From the NCBI GenBank assembly GCA_963920525.1, contig OY986438.1, positions 191,214,962 through 191,278,961 on the forward strand: a stretch of 64,000 bases of DNA, written 5' to 3'. Of this stretch, positions 36,208 to 45,601 are shown in pieces. The notes under the pieces are model-generated. The model was not told the DNA's origin, searched no databases, and was given only the letters and a program-made list of their open reading frames with translations. Source of the stretch: Dichetophora obliterata. Lineage: Eukaryota; Arthropoda; Insecta; Diptera; Sciomyzidae. The stretch's first letter is position 1, and each line of letters starts with the position of its first letter. The position numbers and the translations under genes were made by a program.

Positions 36208-36494
36208 TAAACAATAAAAATCGAAATGTGGTTTTAATTTGTAAAGATTTATTTCTTATTCGTTGTGACAATTTTGACATGTCAAAAAGAGGTGTTCGAA
36301 AAGACAACGGAAACACCGCCATTACATTTGTCTTACTTGTCATTTCCTTATACAATTAGACTGGCAATGCTTATATTACGAAAGTTACCATATTAAAATA
36401 AACAATATTGTTGCCATATAATAATAGGTGTTTACACTAAATAATTTGTTGCCATAAAATAATAAATTTTATCGATTCGATTAATTTGCTTACA
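36208..36494 (-). repeat. 3' LTR of the gypsy element
   Basis: Read minus it starts TGTAAGCAAATTAATCG and ends ATTGTTTA. It matches the upper LTR over its whole length with scattered substitutions. Length 287 bp. Confidence 0.88.
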
Positions 36495-36509
36495 GCTCGG
36501 CCATCCTGA

Positions 36510-37114
36510 TATTAGGATCGACCCGATCTTAATAATAAATCTAAGTTGGTGTTGTATCGCGTAAAGGGGCAATAGGGATAGTGTCAGACTCAGGAGTGGG
36601 CATTAGCCACATTCGTTACCTGTTTGCTTCAACCACCCCATCATATGGCATTTGCGTAACTTGAAAATTTTCGACGTCTCTTAAAACATACCGATCGTTA
36701 GGCAATTTCTGATGTATTGCGTATGGGCCTTTGTATTTGGGAATACATTTTTTATTCAATCCGACTGTGGTTTATTTTTCATAACCACGAAATCCCCAAC
36801 TTCATAGGTCTTCGCTGGTGCATTGTGCTTTTCAAAATATTTTGAATTATAATCTTGTGATCTTTCAATATTTTCTAGGGCCTCACCTCGAGTTTTCTCT
36901 AGGTCACAAACCGTAGTTCCATTTTTGTCATCAAGGAATTCAGTTAAACTATCAATAATTTTTCCACGTTTTTCAACACAAATAAAAGTACGCTTGGAGA
37001 TTTCTTAGTCGAAGCATGTATAGAATTATTTATTGCGTATTCAATGTTCACTAATTCTCCCAGCCAATCCGAATGAATAATGTGCTCTGTGAGTTTTGAT
37101 AACATTGTTTTTAA
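36510..37114 (-). pseudogene. gypsy pol C-terminus (integrase end), broken
   Basis: Minus reading LSKLTEHIIHSDW, then IEYAINNSIHASTKKSP, is the typical end of a Ty3/gypsy integrase core. It is followed by KTYEVGDFVVMKN of the GPY/F-type C-terminal domain. There are several frame changes. The upper limit is the TTAA where piggyBac-2 begins. Confidence 0.75.
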
Positions 37115-37961
37115 CCCATTAAGACCCAAGGCCTTTTATTTTTGGAAATTTGTAAATGTTTTTATTGATTTAGGCTCTAATATGGTCTATTAGAACAAAA
37201 ATAAATAAAAAATATAAAGAAAATATTTTTAAGGTGGTTTTTTGGGGGTGTACTCGCGTGAGTACAATGGGATAATCCAGTATAAACGACACCTTACATA
37301 TAGCTATTTATTCCGTACAATAAATAAAAGATTTTATTTAATTTTTATTTGCTTACTAGATATTATTATTAATAATTTTTTAATTGTTTATTTGGTTTAA
37401 AAAAAAACTTATAAAAACTGGTTTGAAAACTTTACCGTGCTTCGACATGAAACTTTTTAAAACATTCTTTTTCAACGCAAAGTGTAATATTACATAGTTC
37501 ACAGATCCAGCGGACTCTGCTGTGGCAAATTCTGCATCTTAATTGATTTTCAATCCTTTTAGGAAAATGATTTCCAGAAGATGCAGCTATAGAGGAAGTT
37601 GTGGATCTCTTTGGTTCCATCGAGCGAACATTATACTTTCGCAGATAAAAACGCACAATTTCACGCTGAAAACCCAGCAAATCAATATTGCTCTCGTTAG
37701 CGCTTTTATATAATTTCCAAGCATTGACAACACACGAATTTATCATGGATGTGAACAGAGGCCACCACCATTTCTTTCCTCGGAACTTTATATTATATGC
37801 ACTTATTGCTTGGTCGTGCAGATCAACACCTCCCATTCCTGCATTGTATTCTGATATTAGATGCGGTTGTGCTATGTTCACCTTACTTTTCTGAATTCTT
37901 GACCACCGCTTTACGGACTGTAAAGGTTCTATCCCATCAAAATTTGTCCCAACTGTAAATA

Positions 37962-39695
37962 CAGTAGTGGACTTAAGTGTGGACACTTTTAATAAAATTG
38001 CTCGTATGTTATATTCATTAATCAATTTTATAATTATATTAGTCTTTATTGTTATTTTGCTATGTAATGATTTCGGGAATGTATTTTACTATTATATTAT
38101 AGTACTTTTGAACTATTTTCATAAAAAAAAAACAAATTCCGAATAAAACATCAAAATGGCAAAAAAGCAAAGAGTTTAGTCTCTACAAAGACTTTAAAAA
38201 TTAATAATAAAAATTAATATTTCGTCGGAAATCCTTTGAGTTTGATTACTTGCTCAATCCTTCGAGGCATGGAATCAACCAGACGTCGCAAATCTTCAGC
38301 TGTGATTACATGGAACCATGCTTGAAGAATCGCTTCGATTAATTCTCTTTTGTTGCTTGGATTGCGTCGAGAAACCAGTACTTTCAGCCTTGACCAGAGA
38401 TTTTCAATAGGATTCAGGTCCGGGCTATTCCCTGGCCAAGGCAGAACTTCAATGTGGTGATCCTGTAACCATTTCATGCTGGTTTTGGCTGTGTGGCATG
38501 GAGCCCCATCCTGCTGAAAGATGCATCTACTACGGTCACCTTCGAACAAATCCTGGATACTAGGCAATAATTTTGGCTCCAGAATAACATCTTGGTACCT
38601 TTTAGCCGTGATTGTGCCGTCTACTACTGCCAGTCGCCCAACACCATCTCTAGTCATGCAACCCCACACCATTACACTGACAGGATGCTTCATTGTGGCG
38701 GTTGTGCATTCCGGTAGCATGTCCTCGCCTTTACGACGACGAACGAATCTGATCCCATCACTCCCGAAAATCGAAATTTTGGTCTCATCACTCCATACCA
38801 CTTTTGCCCAGTCTTCAGAGGTCCACCCCTTGTGTGCTGCAGCCCATTCCAACCGTTTTTGCCTTTGTTTAATATTGAGGTAAGGCTTTTTTCGAGGTAT
38901 TCTTGCTCGTAATCCATTCTTGCACAATTTCTTCCTAACTGTTCTATCGGTTATATCAAGTCCGGTAGCTTTAAGGACCTTATTAATATCTTTGGATGTT
39001 TGACGCCGATCCTGCAGCGCAAGTCGACATATCCTCCTTTCATCCTGTGGCGTAACTTTTGGCTTTCGGCCACATTTTGGGGCAGTTTTGGTTGATTTTG
39101 TCTCCTTGTAGCGTTGGCACACCTTTCTTACCCCAGACTTGGTAGCTCCTCCACCCAATCTTTTTGCTATGTCTTCATACGTGTAGCCTTCTTCACGAAG
39201 TGTAACAGCTCTAGATCTCTTTCCGGGTGACCAATCGGCACGTTTGGTCGTCGTTGGAGCCATTTTCGTTAAAAAAACACTAATTTTACTTCAAAATTGC
39301 TTAAAAACAACCTCAGTTGACAATGAGCAGTGGATGACTAACACAAATTGCCAAACATGTGCCATGTTACATTTTAAAGTAACCTGATTGGATCATGTGA
39401 TCATCCCACGCTCTCTGTGATTGGTTTAGACTGAACACGTGGTAGTTCAGTGTTGCCACAACTCGAAAGAAAATATTACCGAAATGTCATAGTTCGCAAG
39501 GCATTTTTTTTTATTGATATTGAATGGTATTAAAATTTTTTAATGATATAATGGCAGTTTAATAATAAACCATAGCATAGAGAACAAGAAAAAATTAACT
39601 TCGTAAGGTTCTACATTAAAAAAGTACTATTTTTGTCACTTAAACTATGAAATGCAAGAAATTTCAAAAAGTGTCCACACTTAAGTCCACTACTG
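37962..39695 (-). mobile_element. Tc1-1, complete Tc1-like transposon in piggyBac-2
   Basis: Perfect inverted ends of 29 bp start CAGTAGTGGACTTAAGTGTG at 37962 and end at 39695. TA lies on both sides (37960-37961 and 39696-39697). The host reading is continuous after removal. Length 1734 bp, with one intact transposase gene. Confidence 0.95.
38214..39263 (-). CDS. Tc1-family transposase, intact (349 residues)
   Basis: The N-terminal helix-turn-helix domains are KRADWSPGKRSRAVTLREEG and IAKRLGGGATKSGVRKV, with the second paired-like HTH through ITDRTVRKKL. A GRKP hook links them (CGRKPKVTP). The DDE domain has VVWSDETK, FQQDGAPCHTA and NSPDLNPIENLW, a DD34E spacing by counting, as in Tc1. Length is that of a complete Tc1 protein. 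It catalyses TA-targeted cut-and-paste in the nucleus. No lesion visible, and the TIRs are identical, so the copy is young. Confidence 0.95.
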   Translation of the reverse strand: MAPTTTKRADWSPGKRSRAVTLREEGYTYEDIAKRLGGGATKSGVRKVCQRYKETKSTKTAPKCGRKPKVTPQDERRICRLALQDRRQTSKDINKVLKATGLDITDRTVRKKLCKNGLRARIPRKKPYLNIKQRQKRLEWAAAHKGWTSEDWAKVVWSDETKISIFGSDGIRFVRRRKGEDMLPECTTATMKHPVSVMVWGCMTRDGVGRLAVVDGTITAKRYQDVILEPKLLPSIQDLFEGDRSRCIFQQDGAPCHTAKTSMKWLQDHHIEVLPWPGNSPDLNPIENLWSRLKVLVSRRNPSNKRELIEAILQAWFHVITAEDLRRLVDSMPRRIEQVIKLKGFPTKY

Positions 39696-42529
39696 TACAC
39701 TATTATCATTCCATTTCGCGAAAAGAATTCCCGAATCCGCGTACCTATAAACAAGATAAAAGTTTCTTATTGACATAAACATATTTAAATGCTGAGATAC
39801 TTACATATAGTCAAAACTACCACGCTGTTCCTTTTGCATTGCTTTCTTCAATTTCAGAGGACAACTTTTTGTTCTATTGTCCCGAACAGTTCCAGTTGCT
39901 CGAAACCCTTTTTCCTTTAGGATTTTCAAAAGATCGTACGAAGTAAAGAAATTGTCGAAAAACAAAATATGATCTGATGGGTGAGTGATATTGCTCACGA
40001 GATCTAGTACGACTTTTGATCCTAATGGTAATTTCTGATTTTGGATATCGTTTGACTTAGCGCCACAGTAAGTATCAAAGCTATAGAAATACCCACAACT
40101 GCTTGTAAGCATCCAATTTTTGAACCCAAAACGAACGGGTTTTCCTCTAATAAATTGTTTAGACGAATGACTTCCAAAATATCTTACCATGGACTCATCT
40201 ATAGACAGCTTCTCGTGCATGTATCCAAACTGACAAAACTTTTTGCAAAACAAAGTTGATAATGGTCTTACTTTAGCCATTTTATCAGTTAAGTCCAAAT
40301 TGTCGTTATCAACTAGATGCAGGTAGCGCTTTATTTCGACAAATCGATTGCGTGACATATTGCTAGAAATATATGGAGTTCGAGTATCTTCATCCAGCTG
40401 CCAATACATTTTTCCCTTGACTTTGGCTGGTATCCACTGTACAGCATAATTCCAATAAAAACTTTCAAATCTTCCTTATTGAAATGGAAATCATGATAAT
40501 TTTTCTGCATAGCATATAACTTAGATTGCTCCACAATCAATTCCACTACCTATTCATCAAACAATGTCTCAAAAACTTCGACAGGGGTTTTGGATTGCAA
40601 AGAAGAGCTCATTTCGAATTGGTTAGTTTCATAATAGTTTGTCGCTTGCATTTCCATATTCATTGGTCTTCTTCTCCACTTGATAGATGGTGGTGCTAAC
40701 AATCTTTTTCTTACATTAGCAAGGGGGATATTGTCCTCACTATCAGAACTGAAAAAAGTTCCAATTGGCCTGGTACATCATTTACTACGTCAGAGCGCAG
40801 TAAATTCTCTTAATCTATTTCTTCTTCGTCTGTGTTGCAGTATGGACTTGGAGGAATTATAGCGAAGTCTACATTGTCCATACCTTCAACGCCTTCAAAG
40901 TCTAAAGCTTCGTCAAGGTTCTCAAACCTCTTACCATAAAATTTGTTTACATCCATACTCTGGAATGTATTTAGAAAAGATTATCAATTATCCCATTGTA
41001 CTCAAGCGAGTACACTTAACTTTATGCTTACCAAACACACACTTACGTGACTTTTTTTTATTATTTTATATTTTTGTTGTTCAACTAGATCTGTTTACTG
41101 CTTTATTCCATAAATTTTTTTTTCACTTTAGCAAAAATGTTGTATACAAACTGACGATCATTAAATGACTAGCGAAAAATAGTGACATCGCAAAACATAG
41201 TGCACAAATCGTAGGCCAAAAATTTACCGTTACACTTTTTTTGCTTTGTTATTGGCATACAACACTTCTTAAGACTCCGATGTAAACAAACAATACGATA
41301 ATTATAGAAAAAGGTAAAATATTTTGATTATACGTTTAATGCACTCACTTTGTTTATAAATGCGACACTCACCATTTGCAAAGCATGAACAGCTTTCACC
41401 AAATTCCCCTCCTCTCGATCATACGCTACTCCAGCTGAACTCTCTTGGCCATCAACTACTGAAGCAACCATACGCTGCTTATTAGGGCACATTTGATGAA
41501 AATGTCCTAACTCACCACACTTGAAGCAGGATCCTCTTGGTTTCTTAGGCTTAGGCCATTGTGATTGGTAATGTCCAAATTCTGAGCAGCTGTAGCATCG
41601 TGGTGTATCGGACGGAGCTGATGTCTTTGTGCTTGACGCTGCTACGGTAGCACTAGCATTTGATGTACACCCGAAGTTTCCCTGATCCGAACTAGGGGGC
41701 AAAGCTTCAAATTTTGGTCGGATCCTTTTATAACGCTCCAATAATATTTTGAGCTGCCGAAGTGTTGTAGCTTGGTATAACATCGTTGCGAATGATGAAC
41801 GATCATTCAATCCACTAATGATAGCATCGACCAACTCATGCTCTGGAGTGTCCGCCTTCTCCGCTATCATCCTCATCTCGACCACATATCGCTCTATAGT
41901 TTCGTCAGATGTCAATTTTCTGTGCTTAAGCTGCTCATACACCTCTAGTACTGAATGTGAACGCCGAAACTCACCAATCAAAGCCATTTTTAAGTCATTA
42001 CACAGTACAACACATGATTTGCCAACTCAATTCTGAGAACTGTATGTGAAATTAGACCCAAAAAGAAGAATTTCTGCATCATTCGTTTTGTCTTCTTACC
42101 TGCCAAAATATTTTTAATATCGATTTGAAGTTAGTACTATCGTATAGGGGAATTTATCACGTTTTAGGTCCTGTTGTTTGACATAGCTCGACAACCACTA
42201 GACCGATTTAGTTGAAATAAATTTTAAAAAAATTAAGAATTACAATTCCCTTAATCTGTTCATATATTGTTTTCCTATAAAAGCAACACTTTCCAAGTTA
42301 AAAATAAGCGCATGAAGAAAAAAATATTTTTTTTTAAATTCATAAAAAATACAAAACGGAAATAAGTTTCAAGTCTAGTTACTTTTTCGCAAAGTCACAT
42401 AACCTATGAGCAAAATGAGACAAAGATCATGAAAATCGATGCACGCGTTTCGCTTTTATTCGCAATTGAGGTAAGGTATGAATTTCAAAAATCAGTTATA
42501 GCCACCACCCTTAAAATTAAAATAAAAAT

Positions 42530-43853
42530 AAAAATTATAATGCAAAAAAAAAATTTATTTATAAAAACTTATTGAAAATAAAATAATATGCAATTAATGC
42601 GCAATTATAATATGCATAAAAACAAAATTAAGAACATTTTTTCAATTATTGGCAATATCCATCCTTGTAGAAGTTGACGATTGTGGTTCTGATGATCTTG
42701 TTTTCTTCGTAGGTTGTTCATATTCATGGTCTGAGTCTGTATCGTCATCCGAGATACACATACTATTCAAGGGCGTGTTTCTTTCACTGTGTCCACCAAT
42801 TTCAATGTCTTCATCTTCGGTGCTTCCTTCAAACTGCATAATTGTGGAACTCCACCAACAAACCTCCGCAAGCAATGCATCCAATTTTTTGCTTTTGAAC
42901 CGCTTTTCAATTGGCATGGTCACCTGGTGGAACCTCTCTCCTTGTTCGTCTGATTCCTGAGGTGATTGTGCCAAAAAGGTATCGAGGTGGTGGTGCAAGA
43001 AATGCAATTTCAGCGTCATGGATGCACCGATTTTTTCGAAATAATACAGCAACCTGTCCACTCGTTGCTGTATCTCTTCTCGCTGGACACGGTTCTTTCC
43101 TAGAACGCCTTCTATTACTTCTTTCAATGCGTTCCATGCATGTTGGTGGTCGTGATGCTCTGAAAGCAAATTTGTGAAAGAATCACTTTTGATCAATTTC
43201 CGAATATCAGGTCCATTGAGAATACCTGTTTTAAATACATAAGAAAAACGAACAAATTATTGGTAATGCGAATGTATAGAAATTAACAAATATAAATATG
43301 ACAATATTTAAATACAGAGTACGATACGTACCGTTTTTAATTTTCTCATCACTGAGTTTCGGAAAGATGGATTTCAAACAGTCATAGGCGCCGTTAACTT
43401 TTTTGACCACCACTTCAACGAACTTCCCAGCTATTCCCAGTTTCCTGTGGAGCGGTGGCAACAAAATATCATCCAGGTCCTTTATCATAGGTTCATTGCG
43501 TAATTTTAATTGTTTGTTGAGCTCGGGAGTTCTTCCTTTCCAATCTTTACATTGATATTGATTTCCTTTGTATCGTGAATCCCATTTACAAAGGAAGCAG
43601 AAGTATTTTGGATATCCGCCCTTTTCTATAATCCCTTGTAGTATGTTGACCACCTTCAGATCGCAACAAATGTTCCATTTGTGTTCATCGTGCTTGATTT
43701 TCGTATTTATTGAATAATTGAAAAAATGTTCTATATGTTATAATTGCGTATTAATTGCATATTATTTTATTTTCAATAAGTTTTTATAAATAAATTTTTT
43801 TTTTTTGCATTATAATTTTTTAATTTTTATTTTGCATTATAATTTTTTAAGAA
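42530..43853 (-). mobile_element. DNA transposon of uncertain superfamily, long TIRs, inside gag
   Basis: Inverted repeats of about 80 bp lie at 42530-42620 and 43735-43815 (TAATGCAAAAAAAAAATTTA, then AAAACTTATTGAAAATAAAA and ATGCAATTAATGCGCAATTA). The right end continues with a repeated ATTATAATGC block up to 43853. TTAA occurs at both outer edges and is a possible target site, but I could not prove it by joining gag. The stretch 42100-42530 is non-coding and may also belong to it. Confidence 0.6.
42642..43680 (-). pseudogene. Transposon protein with FHQ motif, N-terminally truncated
   Basis: Reading starts inside the element (HKWNICCDLKVVNILQG). It runs through YFCFLCKWDSRY, LLPPLHRKLGIAGKFVE, a 106-bp GT..AG intron (43331-43226), NGPDIRKLIKSDSF, LKLHFLHHHLDTF and ESDEQGERFHQVTMPIEKRF. 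It ends in an acidic tail. The FLCxWDSR, PPLHIKLG and GERFHQ series is frequent in arthropod transposon-like proteins whose superfamily I cannot name with confidence. The N-terminal half is missing, so the copy is defective. Confidence 0.6.
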
Positions 43854-44231
43854 GACGTGTTTCTTTGTTACAGCCTTAGGAGCAGAAGTAGTCGCGTAAG
43901 TGACAATGGCAGCAGGAGCACCCAATATATAGTCAGAAGCAATAGTGACCTCAGCACCAGCATAAGTGTCGTCAGAAGAGACAGCAGAATTATACACATC
44001 AACACAGAATTAACAGCATCAACCGCAGATTCATTAGCCACAGACTCGCTTGGAACTTTGTCAGCCCTAATCTCTTGATTTTCAATCACGAAATGCTGCT
44101 CGTGCAAAGAACGCAGCTGTGCAATTGATGCAGTTTCAGGAAATATAATACCAGCTTCTGATAAGTCTTTCATCATATCAGCTCTTGACATTCTAGCTTT
44201 TTCCCATAGTGGTATCCCATTTCTGAAGATT

Positions 44232-44444
44232 TAAACAATATAAATCGAAAGATGGTTTTAATTTTTAAAGATTTATTTCTTATTCGTTGTGACGAGATTG
44301 ACATGTCAAAAAGAAGTTTTCGAAAAGAAAACGGAAACACCGCCATTACATTTGTCTTACTTGACATTTTCTTATACAATTAGACTGGCAATGCTTATAT
44401 AACAAAAGTTACCATATTAAAATAAACAATATTGTCGCCATATC

Positions 44445-44475
<31 letters not shown>

Positions 44476-44545
44476 TAGGTGTTTACACCAAACAATTTGT
44501 TGCCATAAAATAATAAATTTTATCGATTCGATTAATTTGCTTACA
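44232..44545 (-). repeat. 5' LTR of the gypsy element
   Basis: Corresponds to the lower LTR but carries an expanded ATA microsatellite (about 44444-44475), which explains 314 versus 287 bp. Confidence 0.88.
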
Positions 44546-45601
44546 CCACTTAATTTAAAAAATCCCCAAACAAATCATGTGCTCTGTAAAATATTTTTAT
44601 TGCCGGCCTGGTGTAAATCTATTGGAATGACGGACAAATCGCTATTTATAAAATAAACACAATATTCGTCAATTTGTAGTTTGTTTTTTTTTAAACTGAC
44701 TGCAAATAATTTGTTAATCAATTTTTTTAAAAACTGACGGCAAAATGCACAAATCACTGAATTTCAACGCAATGTTAGATTGTGCGTGAGTGTGTGCTTA
44801 TTGATTGTTTTTTTCTACAAAGGAAAATCAACGCAACAAATTTGAATACATATTTATCAAAATTCACTGCCACTTTATTTGTTTTAAACTTATTTTTTTA
44901 AAATGAATAATGGATTTCAACGAACTCGAAAAAGTTTTTAACAACTTCTTTTGTCGTAATTATTTAATAATTAATTTGTTTCAAGTCGTTGAACTTCGGC
45001 ACGTACAAAAATATGGCGCGCTTTTGATAAGCGTTTAATTGTTTTTAATATTTTTTTTTCTTTTTCTAAGCACTTTCCTCACAATTTTCACACTTTTATC
45101 TATTATAATTTTCTATTTAATAAAAAAAAACACTTGCACAATGCACTTATATAAAATTGATCCACATGAAAAGAAATCAATCAACTAACCTTTTTTTTTA
45201 TCTGGTTGAGTTGATGGAATGGGTGCGTTTTAAAGATATTAAAAATGCGTCTTTTTCCTTAGGCAAACTGAACCAAGAACGGCTCCAGAAAGGCCATCAG
45301 GCTCGGAGGATCATAAATAGATTAGTTTGATCTGTTCCTGTGAATATTGGATTCACAAAGGAGCACATACGTAGCAACTTTTAATATTAGGTAATTTTGA
45401 GCTAAAAATTGCTTAGTTTTGTTTCCGTTTCTAATATGTAGAAACTAATATGTAGAAATTTTTAAGCTCAAATTGGTTAAAATTATTTTTATTTCGTTTC
45501 TAATGCGTAGAAACTTCACAAAGACCGAAAATAAGTGGACTCTGTTAAAATGGGAAAGTGGGAAAATTGTCTAAAAACCAATAAATCATATAAAGTTTAT
45601 A

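Larger units (their letters stand above)
37432..40956 (-). pseudogene. piggyBac-2 transposase, frameshifted and split by Tc1-1
   Basis: The start MDVNKFYGKRFENLDEALDF is at 40956. The N-terminal part has stops and frame changes (near 40815 and 40400). The catalytic part has KLSIDESMVRYFG, LFFDNFFTSYDL and, after a 60-bp GT..AG intron (39804-39745) and the Tc1-1 insertion, MGGVDLHDQAISAYN with GKKWWWPLF. The C-terminal cysteine-rich domain is CRICH..CELCNITLC. Removing Tc1-1 and one TA restores WNDNSVFTVGTNFDG in frame. Confidence 0.85.
37115..41160 (-). mobile_element. piggyBac-2, inserted in gypsy pol
   Basis: The left end is TTAA (37111-37114) followed by CCCATTAAGACCCAAGG, and the gypsy reading resumes directly at this TTAA. 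The right end was not resolved: no matching TIR is visible, so the upper limit is approximate. Palindromes GTACTC-GCGT-GAGTAC (37250-37265) and GTACTC-AAGC-GAGTAC (41000-41015), each followed or preceded by CAATGGGATA, mark the two subterminal regions. Confidence 0.7.
41328..44191 (-). pseudogene. gypsy gag, broken by a DNA transposon
   Basis: The N-terminal part starts MSRADMMKDLSEAGIIFP at 44191 and loses frame near 43990. After the inserted DNA element, gag resumes at about 42100 with MALIGEFRRSHSVLEVYEQL and two CCHC-type zinc knuckles: CYSCSEFGHYQSQW, whose last Cys is replaced by Trp, and CFKCGELGHFHQMC. It ends at 41328. A stop precedes the GEFRRS segment. RNA packaging and capsid functions are presumably lost. 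Confidence 0.75.
36208..44545 (-). mobile_element. Ty3/gypsy LTR retrotransposon, internally deleted and invaded
   Basis: Two related LTRs (36208-36494 and 44232-44545) flank gag and integrase remnants. The element lies in the tandem array between CCACTT at 36202-36207 and CCACTT at 44546-44551, a 5-6-bp duplication; unit sequence continues on both sides. It reads minus: gag N-terminus next to the upper LTR, then gag zinc knuckles, then the end of pol next to the lower LTR. Protease, reverse transcriptase and RNase H are missing. piggyBac-2 (with Tc1-1) and a further DNA transposon are inserted inside. Confidence 0.88.

Noticed and set aside
41161..41164. TTAA as the right end of piggyBac-2
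   Set aside because: The distance from the palindrome fits, but the adjoining sequence does not match the left TIR; kept only as an approximate limit.
42514..43853. TTAA as proven target duplication of the FHQ element
   Set aside because: TTAA is present at both outer edges, but joining the flanks does not restore gag, so I only list it as possible.
44432..44480. ATA/TAA microsatellite as a CRISPR-like or functional array
   Set aside because: A simple trinucleotide expansion inside the upper gypsy LTR.
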